Shown here: one piece after another, positions 26,666 to 35,062 of the stretch
How the letters are laid out: every line of letters starts with the position of its first letter
Numbering within the stretch: the first letter of the stretch is position 1
DNA from: CAVTLG01 sp963735495
GTDB taxonomy: Bacteria > Chloroflexota > Ktedonobacteria > Ktedonobacterales > Ktedonobacteraceae
Direction: 5' to 3'
Assembly: GCA_963735495.1 (NCBI GenBank)
Contig: CAVTLG010000002.1
Location: 248,001 to 312,000, forward strand
Length of the DNA stretch: 64,000 bases
Notes under the pieces: generated by a model
Databases searched by the model: none
The model's input: the letters and a program-made list of their open reading frames with translations, nothing else
Told to the model about the DNA's origin: nothing
Program-made: the position numbers and the translations under genes

Positions 26666-27916
26666 TCAGATCTTTTTAAGGCATTGTACTATGGCATCAC
26701 AGATCTTTTCGGGCGGAACACGATTAATGATAGCGGTGTTACCCCAGGTCACAGCGCCTGCCAGTTGCTGATAACTAAAGGGATTGGGTTCCACTGTCAC
26801 CCCGTGGTGCCATAGGCTCGATGACCAGATAGGCAGCGCGTAAATATTGCCGGGCAGGTAGACAGCTATGGTGGGTATGCCCAGCGCACCAGCGATATGG
26901 CCTCCACCGGTATCATCGGAGAGCGCCAGGGCCGCACAACTGGTCAATAACGCCAGGTCTCGCAGGGAAGGCGTACTGCGCACCAGGACACGCGCGTTGC
27001 CATTGACGCCCGTGAAATCTTGTAACCACTCTGCCATATCCGCTTTTTTGAAACCCTCCGGCAGATCAGCATCAGGACCACAGGCGAGCAAGAAATCGAT
27101 TTTTCGGTCAGGATAGTGCGTAGCAAAGTGGGTACAGAGCAACTGCATGACCTCGTCCCAGCGCTCATAGCATTTCGCCAATACGACTGATTGGAAGAAA
27201 CAGATGATCTGCAAAGCGCCTGGATCAAGGGCGAAATCGTGTGCTAAGAGCTGATAACGCGCGTTTTCTTCGTCCGCTAGCAAGATACATGGCTGTACCA
27301 ATTGACCATTTAGGCTAGCAGCAGGCAAGGCAAACAGGTCTTCGATGAAGTCCGCATACCTGCGCACGGGACCACGTTGAGCATAATCGCGCACAGCTAC
27401 GCGAAATAGTTGAGTGACGGTGGTAATTTTGCTCATATCCTGTGCCGTAGAGGAAGTACCCGCCTCTTCAATCTGGAGTGCAGGTGGACCATCGTTTGCG
27501 CCATGAAAATCCAGCACCAGTATATGTTTATCTACAGCCTCTCCTACACGAGTTGCCTGGATACTTGAAGACTGGTCTGAGGATGTAATCGTAATCTCAG
27601 GCCAATATTTCTTTTGATAGAGTCGCTCATCAAACAGTGCAGCCAGCCCTGCATCAATAATGATATGGACGGAAGTTCCCACCTTGCCGACAGAGCTGAG
27701 TGCTTGCAGCGTACCCTCCAGTAGAGCAGTGCTTACCACGCCTTCACCCAGGCGACCAGCCTTGCCTCCTAGATGAACAACAACGCAGTCAGCCTGCAAC
27801 AGAGCTTCGTGGATGATATGGGTTGTGAGCAACTCGTGCTCTGCTCTGCGATGACGACCGGATGCCCAATCCAGCAAAAAGGACAGTGTCGTACGAGTTG
27901 AATGCTGTGCTTCCAC
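26666..27916 (-). CDS. GT9-like glycosyltransferase (ADP-heptose:LPS type)
   Basis: A 416-residue protein starting at GTG 27916 with GGAAGG five bases upstream. The C-terminal half has the GT9 donor site: ALALSDDTGGGHIAGALGIP (about residues 340-360), then AVYLPG. The N-terminal half has the Rossmann-like VVVHLGGKAGRLGEGVV. In Gram-negative bacteria GT9 enzymes add heptose to LPS; in a monoderm-like Chloroflexota the acceptor would be another surface glycan. A second GT9 lies at 33962. Confidence 0.75.
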   Translation of the reverse strand: MEAQHSTRTTLSFLLDWASGRHRRAEHELLTTHIIHEALLQADCVVVHLGGKAGRLGEGVVSTALLEGTLQALSSVGKVGTSVHIIIDAGLAALFDERLYQKKYWPEITITSSDQSSSIQATRVGEAVDKHILVLDFHGANDGPPALQIEEAGTSSTAQDMSKITTVTQLFRVAVRDYAQRGPVRRYADFIEDLFALPAASLNGQLVQPCILLADEENARYQLLAHDFALDPGALQIICFFQSVVLAKCYERWDEVMQLLCTHFATHYPDRKIDFLLACGPDADLPEGFKKADMAEWLQDFTGVNGNARVLVRSTPSLRDLALLTSCAALALSDDTGGGHIAGALGIPTIAVYLPGNIYALPIWSSSLWHHGVTVEPNPFSYQQLAGAVTWGNTAIINRVPPEKICDAIVQCLKKI

Positions 27917-27956
27917 GTATGCCTTCCATTTATTTCTAACATATCATTATCTGGCA

Positions 27957-28053
27957 AGAAATGGGGTAGGGACGTGTCCTGGCGACCACCCCAGGGCGCA
28001 CGCGAGGTGACGCCCCTACCCCATTTCTCAACGTTTCCCCCAGAAGGATGGAG
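27957..28053. repeat. Dispersed palindromic repeat, copy D
   Basis: AGAAATGGGGTAGGGACGTG at the left pairs with ACGCCCCTACCCCATTTCT at the right, and the right outer arm AACGTTTCCCCCAGAAGGAT GGAG continues as in copy A in reverse. It separates the GT9 gene promoter region from the 3' side of superoxide dismutase. Confidence 0.85.
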
Positions 28054-28138
28054 AGCCCAGACAACGTATCATTGGAGCCTGTATGATCTTTGCCGGCATC
28101 ATCGCCCTGGCACTTTGAGCATACAAAGTGGCCAGGAA

Positions 28139-28181
28139 AAAGCAAACCAGAGCGACCAGCTTGATCGCTCTGGTTTGCTTT
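28139..28181 (-). terminator. Terminator after superoxide dismutase
   Basis: A 17-bp perfect stem, AAAGCAAACCAGAGCGA (28139-28155) with TCGCTCTGGTTTGCTTT (28165-28181), with T/A-rich ends on both sides. It lies just beyond the stop codon of the minus-strand sod gene and could work in both directions. Confidence 0.8.
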
Positions 28182-28197
28182 ATCAATACAGTGATGA

Positions 28198-28809
28198 TTA
28201 TCTGTGCGCGCGGGCATAGCGTTTGGCGACCTCGTCCCAGTTCACAACATTCCACCAGGCAGCGAGATACTTGGGGCGACGATTCTGATATTTCAGATAA
28301 TAGGCGTGCTCCCATACATCGTTGCCTAGCACCGGGAAGCTACCATCGCTGAGTGGGCTATCCTGGTTAGCCGTCGAGACAACCGCCAATTGACCACTCC
28401 TATCAACAATCAGCCAGGCCCAACCAGAGCCAAAGCGCTTGACACCGGCATCATTAAACGCCGTCTTGAAGGCATCAAATGAGCCAAACTTGGCATCGAT
28501 AGCGCTGGCCAGTTCGCCAGTAGGCTGTTTGCTACCACCAGGAGTCATAATTTCCCAGAACATCGTATGGTTAGAATGACCACCACCATTGTTGCGAACA
28601 GCCGTACGGGCGCTCTCTGGCACCTCATTGAGGCGGCGGAGCACCTCATCCACGGGCAGATTGGCAAAAGCATGTCCCTGCAAAGCGTTATTCAAGTTAG
28701 TAACATAGGCTTGATGATGTTTGTCATGGTGCAAATGCATCGTCTCAGTATCGATGTACGGCTCAAGCGCAGCGTAGTCGTAAGGCAATTTCGGAACTTC
28801 AAAAGCCAT
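28198..28809 (-). CDS. sod: Superoxide dismutase (Fe/Mn family)
   Basis: A 203-residue Fe/Mn superoxide dismutase, dismutating superoxide to H2O2 and O2 in the cytoplasm. The start ATG at 28809 has AAGGAG 8 bases before it. Metal ligands are all visible: His in MHLHHDKHHQAYV (about residue 28), His in NNGGGHSNHTMFW (about residue 81), and the DVWEHAYYLKYQNRR block with Asp and His (about residues 167-171). The mixed signature does not decide iron or manganese; the HSNHTMFW form is usual for Mn or cambialistic enzymes. It is transcribed away from the response regulator gene. Confidence 0.95.
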   Translation of the reverse strand: MAFEVPKLPYDYAALEPYIDTETMHLHHDKHHQAYVTNLNNALQGHAFANLPVDEVLRRLNEVPESARTAVRNNGGGHSNHTMFWEIMTPGGSKQPTGELASAIDAKFGSFDAFKTAFNDAGVKRFGSGWAWLIVDRSGQLAVVSTANQDSPLSDGSFPVLGNDVWEHAYYLKYQNRRPKYLAAWWNVVNWDEVAKRYARAHR

Positions 28810-29207
28810 CGTAAATACTCCTTCATAACTCATATTCTAGCGGATTGTCTCCCTTACGTCTTATCTGGGGAGGAGCAACCTCACTATGATCGAAACATCT
28901 TCAGGCATAGCGCTCTTCAGTGGACACTATCCCCACGATTAGTTGTATGCGATGAAGCATGACAATGTCAAGCAGAAGCGTATATCCGTATCGAAAAGGC
29001 TGGACAGTTGCTTGTTTTCGCCGCTCCATGTAGTCAGTATAGCTCAATGGAGAAAAGTATGGCCTGTCCTTTGTGCCAGATTACTCCAGGCTATTGATAG
29101 CTATCTTTCTAGCCAGAAACGTGGTATAGTCAGAATATAATTTCGTTAGCTGACGAAATTGCCGAGATTAAGGATAGCTAACTATACACGGATTATTGGA
29201 GCAATCG
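28810..29207. promoter_or_regulatory. Divergent intergenic region with a palindrome
   Basis: About 398 bases between sod and the divergent response regulator. It contains the perfect palindrome AATTTCGT-TAGCTG-ACGAAATT (29139-29160) overlapping a TATAAT at 29136-29141, which looks like an operator at the response regulator promoter. No matching -35 is obvious. Otherwise no gene is seen. Confidence 0.4.
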
Positions 29208-29606
29208 ATGGTCCAGGATACAGAACAGGCATCAGCAGAGGCACATGCCAGTGTCAAAACAGTGCTGTTAGTAGAAGATGATATCCATATTGGCGAAGTT
29301 CTCGTACAAGCAATCGAGCAGGAAACAGCATTTCTAGCAATATTAGCTTCCGATGGGTTCGAAGCATTGAAATCCGTCAAAAGTATTAAGCCGCACCTAT
29401 TTATTCTCGATTATCAATTACCACGCATGGATGGCATCGAACTCTATGACCAATTACACGCCAGTGAGGAATTTACCCATATTCCCGCCATTATGATGAG
29501 TGCCCGTTTACCGCATAAAGAGCTTGAAAAACGCGCTATTCTGGGTATGAACAAGCCGCTGGACCTCAATGAGTTTCTCCAAACTATCGAGGAATTACTC
29601 GCCTAG
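29208..29606 (+). CDS. Single-domain response regulator (CheY-like)
   Basis: A 132-residue receiver domain without an output domain. The ATG at 29208 follows GGAG by 6 bases; an in-frame TTG four codons earlier is less likely. The acidic pocket is LLVEDD (about residue 30), the phosphoacceptor Asp sits in FILDYQLPRMDG (about residue 75), and the conserved Lys in GMNKPLDLNEF (about residue 120). Such proteins act as phosphate shuttles or regulate kinases or motors by binding. No kinase gene is beside it. A hairpin (29621-29632 with 29642-29653, one mismatch) follows the stop. Confidence 0.9.
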   Translation: MVQDTEQASAEAHASVKTVLLVEDDIHIGEVLVQAIEQETAFLAILASDGFEALKSVKSIKPHLFILDYQLPRMDGIELYDQLHASEEFTHIPAIMMSARLPHKELEKRAILGMNKPLDLNEFLQTIEELLA

Positions 29607-29767
29607 TGTTACGCGATGTTATCTTTGCAGCAGCAATGATTTGCTACAAAGATGCTGTATAAAGGTAAAACAGGAAATTCTGTCCCCAAACAAAAGATGT
29701 AGCCAGATCAACCGCAATAAGGTATAATAGACGACATCAAATCAGAAACTGAAGGAGGAACTCAGCA

Positions 29768-30076
29768 ATGAGTACATACCCACGCATAGAAGCAAGAATA
29801 AGCGCCCTGGAACGCCGACAAACCCAACTAGATGCACGGATTGAAGAAGTAGTCGAGGACACGACAGTCAGCTTTAAGCAACTCTCTGACGACATGACAG
29901 CCAGCTTTAAGCAACTCTCTGAATACCTCGTCAAAACCGAAGAAAGCACTGAAGAGCGTTTTAACAAAATCGAAGCGGATATCACCAATGTCAAAGAAGA
30001 TATATCTGACGTTAAAACAACACTCAAGCAACACACGGTACTGCTTACCCAAATCCTGGAACACCTACTCAAATGA
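29768..30076 (+). CDS. Coiled-coil protein of unknown function
   Basis: A 102-residue acidic protein predicted to be one long coiled coil. It has two imperfect repeats of FKQLSDDMTASFKQLSEYL and heptads such as RFNKIEADITNVKEDISDVK. AAGGAGG lies 9 bases before the ATG, and a TATAAT at 29723-29728 lies upstream. Similar short proteins often sit near toxin-antitoxin or mobile genes; here HicAB follows at 30302. Function unknown. Confidence 0.65.
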   Translation: MSTYPRIEARISALERRQTQLDARIEEVVEDTTVSFKQLSDDMTASFKQLSEYLVKTEESTEERFNKIEADITNVKEDISDVKTTLKQHTVLLTQILEHLLK

Positions 30077-30252
30077 AGCATCATCAACATGCCTGTAATC
30101 AAATAATGCCACCTATGCCCCCCAAAAACTGAGAAAAAGCGTACAATCTCCCCCCCATCTAACGCACCTATATCCTCAATACCTGCACGAGCACGCAACC
30201 TATTAAAAAGGCTTAGAAAAAGCTTCCAGACTGCGTACAATCAACAAGGGCG

Positions 30253-30281
30253 TAGACAAAACGGTAAGCTATAGTTATCAT
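30253..30281 (+). promoter_or_regulatory. Candidate promoter of hicAB
   Basis: TAGACA (30253-30258), a 17-base spacer, then TATCAT (30276-30281), 20 bases before hicA. The -35 and -10 each match five of six consensus bases. Confidence 0.5.
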
Positions 30282-30301
30282 AGTAGTAAGAGGCAAAAAC
30301 A

Positions 30302-30508
30302 ATGCCTTTAAAGATCAGAAAACTTAAAGCAGCTCTCGCTAATGCTGGCTTTCGCTGGCGACCTGGCAAAGGTAGTCATACGTTTTGGGCACACCAGGAC
30401 TTACCAGGAGACGAAGTTACCATTTCTGGTAAAGATGGAGATGATGCCAAACCCTATCAAATTAAAGATGTGCGAAATGCACTAAGAAAGCTAGGAAAGA
30501 GCCTATGA
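30302..30508 (+). CDS. hicA: HicA family toxin (mRNA interferase)
   Basis: A 68-residue HicA-type toxin of the YcfA/HicA fold (dsRNA-binding-like) that cleaves mRNA independently of or on the ribosome. The catalytic His is in PGKGSHTFWAH (GSHxxW pattern, about residues 23-30). The start has AAGAGGC upstream. The antitoxin gene hicB overlaps by four bases (ATGA at 30505-30508). The order toxin first is normal for hicAB. Confidence 0.88.
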   Translation: MPLKIRKLKAALANAGFRWRPGKGSHTFWAHQDLPGDEVTISGKDGDDAKPYQIKDVRNALRKLGKSL

Positions 30509-30717
30509 AGACAGAACAGCGCTACACAATCATCATTCAATGGAGTGAAGAAGACCAAGTATATCTCGCGATTGTCCCTGAACTCCCAGGATGCAAGACG
30601 CATGGAAAAACATACGAAGAGGCACTTAAACAAGCTCAGTATGCAATTGAGGGATGGATAGAGTTTGCAAAGGAATTGGGACGACCTATTCCACCTCCAA
30701 AGGTCGTAGTAGCATAA
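30505..30717 (+). CDS. hicB: HicB family antitoxin
   Basis: A 70-residue HicB-type antitoxin with the partial RNase H-like fold: YTIIIQWSEEDQVYLAIVPE, LPGCKTHGKTYEEAL, and IEGWIEFAKELGRPIPPP. It binds and blocks HicA and normally represses the operon. This copy is short and has no C-terminal helix-turn-helix or ribbon-helix-helix, so DNA binding may be weak or supplied by another factor. It is translationally coupled to hicA. Confidence 0.88.
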   Translation: MKTEQRYTIIIQWSEEDQVYLAIVPELPGCKTHGKTYEEALKQAQYAIEGWIEFAKELGRPIPPPKVVVA

Positions 30718-30776
30718 ACAAAAGTCCTAGAAAAATAACGGACAAACCTACTGGAGAACCAGAGTGTTATAACAAC

Positions 30777-30821
30777 AAAAACGCCTAACAAAGCATCTTA
30801 AAATGCTGGCGGGCGTTTTTT
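30777..30821 (+). terminator. Terminator after hicAB
   Basis: AAAAACGCC (from 30777) pairs with GGGCGTTTTTT (30811-30821), with an inner AGCAT/ATGCT stem, ending in a T-run: a bipartite intrinsic terminator. The remaining bases to 31130 hold a TATAAT at 30994-30999 and no gene I can support. Confidence 0.7.
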
Positions 30822-31130
30822 CATACCTCGATGATCAAATAATGCCGCCTACGCCCACAAAAAACGAGGAAAAAACGCGCTACTCACCTACTTTCTCCAT
30901 CGATAGTACCTGTCTGAACTGGCCTCTGAAGCTCATTCCAACTACACACGACGAAAAAAGCAAGAACAATCACACGAAAAGCTAAATCTGTGTTATAATG
31001 CCGCCAAACCATTTGTTCTAAAATCGTTGTCTATTGCACTAGCGCCACAAGCTCTGCCAGCCATGTTTTGGTACAAGCAGCAGCAACAGATGGAGAGGCC
31101 ACAACTCGCAGTACCCGGAGAGGTTACGAG

Positions 31131-31829
31131 ATGTTTATCGGGAAGATCGTCAAATCAGATTCACATATTACCTATGTTTGCCAGATTTATGGCCCACGCG
31201 AGGTTGAGACCGAGCCGGGTCCGGCGGACTATGCCTTTGGTCGCTTCGTGCGAGTCGCGGTGCGCTCCGGGCAGGCCGATGACCCTGACGCGACCCTGGA
31301 CTATGCATTGGGTCTCAGCCAGGAACCTGTGACCTACGCAGTCGGCGTCATCTATGACACCATCCTGCTTAATCCCGCCTTTGGCGCGCTGGGACCGCGT
31401 CTCTCCAACGAGACGCAGGTCGAACTTTTCTCCCCAGACTATATCTCTGAAAAAGCTGTCTTGATCTATATTATGGTTCTGGGTATGATGGAACAGCGTC
31501 AGTCGCCAGAGGGACAACTCGAATTTCTCTCCACGATGCACGGGGTGCCGCTGCTGGCTCTGGAGCTGGGTAGCGAGATTGAGACGATGACCGACGCAGA
31601 AGTCTGCGCCTTCCACTACTTTAAGGATAGCGTTGAACCAGATAGCCAGCGTCCCTACCTGCACATGGGATATCTGCCACATATCATCGCACAGCGCAGC
31701 AGTTTGCTACCAATGGTAACGCTACGTATCATTGACCAGTTGGAGCGTCTATTTCCACAGAATCTCGCCTTACTCTCCATCGTCAAACGCAACTTCGCCT
31801 GGCGACTCAAAGTGGAAACAACAGGCTAG
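31131..31829 (+). CDS. HAS-barrel-like protein paired with a HerA-type ATPase
   Basis: A 232-residue protein. The ATG at 31131 has GGAGAGG 9 bases before it and is preferred to upstream in-frame starts. The first 75 residues (MFIGKIVKSDSHITYVCQIY, then YAFGRFVRVAV) look like a HAS-barrel (the beta barrel found in HerA and F1/V1 ATPases). The C-terminal two thirds are alpha/beta and unrecognised. The next gene, 15 bases away, is a HerA/FtsK-type ATPase that starts with a similar barrel, so the two probably form a complex. It is not a recognisable NurA nuclease. Function inferred only from position. Confidence 0.6.
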   Translation: MFIGKIVKSDSHITYVCQIYGPREVETEPGPADYAFGRFVRVAVRSGQADDPDATLDYALGLSQEPVTYAVGVIYDTILLNPAFGALGPRLSNETQVELFSPDYISEKAVLIYIMVLGMMEQRQSPEGQLEFLSTMHGVPLLALELGSEIETMTDAEVCAFHYFKDSVEPDSQRPYLHMGYLPHIIAQRSSLLPMVTLRIIDQLERLFPQNLALLSIVKRNFAWRLKVETTG

Positions 31830-31844
31830 CGGAGGAGCCATCTC

Positions 31845-33581
31845 ATGATCGATCAAAACGCTATGTCGCTTACTCCAGAGCAGCCTGCGCGCAAACCTGT
31901 TGGTATTACCAAAGGACCAGGCGAATCTACGCATGAATATACGTTTGTCTCGCGCGACGATAATCAGGTACTCAAAAACGGCGAGTATGTCTACTACGAA
32001 CTGGCCGATCCCGAGCAAGCCGCGTTAAATGGCAGCGCAGCACCCATACGCCGCGTGCTGGGACGTATCCTCAAGCGCGTGCCACTGCAACTCTATCCCG
32101 ATACGTTTCTAGGCGAACCAGAAATCGCCCCAACCGAAGTTGCCGCGATGGTTGGCTACAACACCCGCACCAGCGAACTCTTTGAATTACACGTGGCCAT
32201 TATGGGTTATTATGAACAGGCGACCGGCTCTTTCATCAATCCCTGGATTCCACCCCAGTCGGGCAAACAGATCTTTCTCGCAGATAACTTGATGCTGGCC
32301 GAAATTCTCAGCCGCAAGCAACATATGCAGCCGGGTTCCGCAACGGTTGGCTCACTGCTCACACGCGCACCCAATGCCGTACCAATTGTGCTTTCCGTGA
32401 AAGATATTGTCAGCACGCACCTGGCAATCATCGCCAGCACAGGCGCGGGAAAAAGCTATTTAGCCAGCGTCATTATCGAAGAACTGATGCAGCCACGCAA
32501 TAAAGCCTGCGTCCTCATCATCGACCCACACGGCGAATATGGCACACTGGATCAGATTGCCAATGCACCAGACTTCAGCGAATCCGGCGATGGTCATGGC
32601 AATGGCTATCAGGCGCAGGTGCAGGTGTATAAACCAGACCAGGTCAAGGTGCGCATCTCGACACTGAATATCGGCGACATGCGTCAACTTTTGCCCGAGA
32701 TGACGGAGAAGCAACAGTATCTTTTGAGTCGCGCCCTGCGCAAAGTCCAGGAGAATAAACATGGGCATCCCTGGGGCGCAGCGGACCTCAAACAGGCCAT
32801 CAAAGCCGTTTCGCGGCAGAAGAATGACGAGGATAGCGAGGGAGCCGACGACTCCAGCACCGTCCACGCGTTGACCTGGCGCGTGGAGCAGCGCTTTGAG
32901 AACAGCTTTACCTTCGACGATACGCAGCACCTGGATCTATCGGAGATCTTTCAACCCGGTCAATGCACGGTCCTACAACTCAATGAGATCGACGAACGCG
33001 ATCAACAAGTCATTGTTGCCACCTTACTACGTCGTCTTAACCAGGCGCGTATGGCTACCGAGCGCGGCAAGGTCCACTCCGGCGAGTCTTATCTTCCCTA
33101 TCCAGTCTTCGTACTCATTGAGGAGGCTCACCATTTTGCACCTGGCGGGACCGAAGTTGTTTCGACCGCCATCCTCAAGCAAGTACTGGCTGAAGGTCGC
33201 AAATTCGGTATTGGTATTGGGCTTATCAGCCAACGTCCAGGCAAGCTTGACTCGGATGTACTCAGCCAGTGTCAGACGCAGTGCATCATGCGTATCGTCA
33301 ATGAAATCGATCAGAAAAGCGTTGCCGCTGCTATCGAAGGCGTCGGACGCGACCTGCTAGACAATTTGCCTGCGCTCTCTAAGGGCCAGGTAATCGTCGC
33401 GGGCGCAGCCGTCAACACACCGGTCATCTGTCGTGTACGCACACGCATTACGCAGCATGGCGGTGAAAGTAAGGATGCACCCGACATGTGGCGGAACTAT
33501 CTCAGCCGTGATACGCAGGAGAGTCGGCGGCGCATCGAGGCACCTCTGAACGGCAATAAAGGCTTTAACTTGCTGAGGTGA
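31845..33581 (+). CDS. HerA-like ATPase (HAS barrel + DUF87)
   Basis: A 578-residue hexameric P-loop ATPase of the HerA/FtsK superfamily. The N-terminal HAS barrel covers about residues 1-100. The Walker A motif is ASTGAGKSY (about residue 197), Walker B is FVLIEEAHHFAP (about residue 425), followed by LISQRPGKLDSDVL (sensor/arginine-finger region). HerA proteins translocate DNA and cooperate with nucleases in end resection or in defence islands. GGAGGAG precedes the ATG. No NurA, SIR2 or other nuclease partner is adjacent; the only partner is the preceding HAS-barrel gene. Confidence 0.85.
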   Translation: MIDQNAMSLTPEQPARKPVGITKGPGESTHEYTFVSRDDNQVLKNGEYVYYELADPEQAALNGSAAPIRRVLGRILKRVPLQLYPDTFLGEPEIAPTEVAAMVGYNTRTSELFELHVAIMGYYEQATGSFINPWIPPQSGKQIFLADNLMLAEILSRKQHMQPGSATVGSLLTRAPNAVPIVLSVKDIVSTHLAIIASTGAGKSYLASVIIEELMQPRNKACVLIIDPHGEYGTLDQIANAPDFSESGDGHGNGYQAQVQVYKPDQVKVRISTLNIGDMRQLLPEMTEKQQYLLSRALRKVQENKHGHPWGAADLKQAIKAVSRQKNDEDSEGADDSSTVHALTWRVEQRFENSFTFDDTQHLDLSEIFQPGQCTVLQLNEIDERDQQVIVATLLRRLNQARMATERGKVHSGESYLPYPVFVLIEEAHHFAPGGTEVVSTAILKQVLAEGRKFGIGIGLISQRPGKLDSDVLSQCQTQCIMRIVNEIDQKSVAAAIEGVGRDLLDNLPALSKGQVIVAGAAVNTPVICRVRTRITQHGGESKDAPDMWRNYLSRDTQESRRRIEAPLNGNKGFNLLR

Positions 33582-33590
33582 TAGGTAGAT

Positions 33591-33956
33591 ATGTCCAGGC
33601 GTACATCACTCTATACATTGGCACTCAGCGCGCTAGTTGCGTGGGGAGGGTTGCTAGTATTCACACGCTTTGTATACCCCGGCACGACGCTTGATTTTGC
33701 CGTCTTCTTCGCGCTACTCTGCGTCGCATTAACCTGCACATGCGGATCTATTATCTACATGTCTGGTCACTATATATTTGCCGGGCGACTCTACCGCGCC
33801 ACCATACGTCCGGCCATACGACAGGGTGCATTGTTATCACTGATCATTGTCCTGAATTTGATGCTGCACGCACTGCATAGCTGGAATATATTTACCGCCA
33901 TCGTTATTTGCCTGGTAGCTATTGTAGTTGAAATATTAGCATTAGCGAGGAAGTAG
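33591..33956 (+). CDS. Small membrane protein, four helices
   Basis: A 121-residue protein with about four hydrophobic segments (residues about 6-27, 33-57, 75-95, 98-117) and a short cytoplasmic loop with Arg residues (RLYRATIRPAIRQG). No family recognised. It lies 9 bases after the HerA-like gene and 5 bases before a glycosyltransferase gene, so it is part of the same operon. Confidence 0.65.
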   Translation: MSRRTSLYTLALSALVAWGGLLVFTRFVYPGTTLDFAVFFALLCVALTCTCGSIIYMSGHYIFAGRLYRATIRPAIRQGALLSLIIVLNLMLHALHSWNIFTAIVICLVAIVVEILALARK

Positions 33957-33961
33957 TCATC

Positions 33962-34873
33962 GTGCGTGTGCTCATAATCCGTCCGGGAGCTATCGGCGAC
34001 ACGCTGCTGACCTTTCCGCTGCTACAGGCATTAAAAGTCCAATATAGCGATCTTTTCATCACCTTTGTGGGCAACGCGGCTGTTCTACCGTTGGCCCTGG
34101 CCTGCAATCTTGTAAACGCCGTATCCAGCTATGAAGATGCTAAGTGGAGCAAGCTTTTCCAGCCCGACGCACCGGCAGAGCAACTATCTGAGCTTTTGGG
34201 AAAGGTAGATATGGTGGTCTGCTGGTTGCGTGATCCCCAGGGCATTGTGGCCAATAATCTGCGCAAGACCGCTATCCAACGGATCTTTGTCGCCCCAGGC
34301 CGACCCACAACCGACGAGCGTATGCCTATCGTTGCTTACTTGGCGGGAACGCTGGGTATGCCGTGGACAGCACAAAATGCTGTGTCCTGCAGGCTGCCAG
34401 CTACACCAAGTGCGCCCATACGGCTGCCAGCGGGATGCATCGCCATTCATCCGGGCAGCGGCGGCGCTTATAAGTGCTGGCCGGTTGCTCATTTCACCGC
34501 TGTTATTGCAGCTTTATGGCAACAGGCTATTCCCGTGCTATTGCTAGCAGGACCAGCCGACCACCAGCGCCTGGATGATCTGCGTCACCAACTCCCGACA
34601 CCCCCACATGTTAGCTTGCTCAATTTGCTGGTAGATGCTCCGCTGCTCACGGTTGCCCGACACCTGCAATGCTGCCGGGCATATCTTGGCAATGACTCAG
34701 GCATCACGCACCTTGCAGCACAGCTTGGTCTACCAACACTTGCTCTTTTTGGTGCGAGCGATCCAGTTATCTGGCGACCGTCTGGCCCCGCAGTTAGCAT
34801 CATCTCCGCACCCACGCTAGAAAAAATCCAGGTCAGTACAGTCCTTTCACAGCTTAAATTGGACATATTATGA
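33962..34873 (+). CDS. GT9 family glycosyltransferase
   Basis: A 303-residue ADP-heptose:LPS heptosyltransferase-like enzyme. It starts at GTG 33962 (MRVLIIRPGAIGDTLLTFPL, the classic GT9 N-terminus). The donor-site motif is IAIHPGSGGAYKCWPVAHF (about residues 158-176), and the acceptor helix motif is YLGNDSGITHLAAQLGLP (about residues 240-258). The acceptor is unknown. The gene is 5 bases after the small membrane protein gene. Confidence 0.88.
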   Translation: MRVLIIRPGAIGDTLLTFPLLQALKVQYSDLFITFVGNAAVLPLALACNLVNAVSSYEDAKWSKLFQPDAPAEQLSELLGKVDMVVCWLRDPQGIVANNLRKTAIQRIFVAPGRPTTDERMPIVAYLAGTLGMPWTAQNAVSCRLPATPSAPIRLPAGCIAIHPGSGGAYKCWPVAHFTAVIAALWQQAIPVLLLAGPADHQRLDDLRHQLPTPPHVSLLNLLVDAPLLTVARHLQCCRAYLGNDSGITHLAAQLGLPTLALFGASDPVIWRPSGPAVSIISAPTLEKIQVSTVLSQLKLDIL

Positions 34874-35030
34874 ACACGCTTGAATATGTATGACATCAAC
34901 TTCACATAGCACTTTTAGCGCATAATTTTACAGAGGCAATCTTATAACATATACTCGTCTTAAGAATGTGTTCGGGAAGAGCACTATTTTCTCAATTTCA
35001 GGCAAAACATTCTTTCCAGGGCATTATGTA

Positions 35031-35050
35031 TTTGATTTGATTTGATTTGA
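35031..35050 (+). repeat. Pentanucleotide microsatellite (TTTGA)4 before a ribosome site
   Basis: Four exact TTTGA units immediately before GAGGAGG and the ATG at 35063. Slippage would change the distance between the promoter and the ribosome site, not the reading frame. Confidence 0.75.
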
Positions 35051-35062
35051 GAGGAGGACGTA

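Noticed and set aside
31131..31829. NurA nuclease partner of HerA
   Set aside because: No NurA-type catalytic motif is visible; the N-terminus looks like a HAS barrel instead.
26666..34873. LPS core biosynthesis locus, because of two GT9 genes
   Set aside because: The genes are 6 kb apart, in opposite directions, and no heptose or lipid A genes are present.
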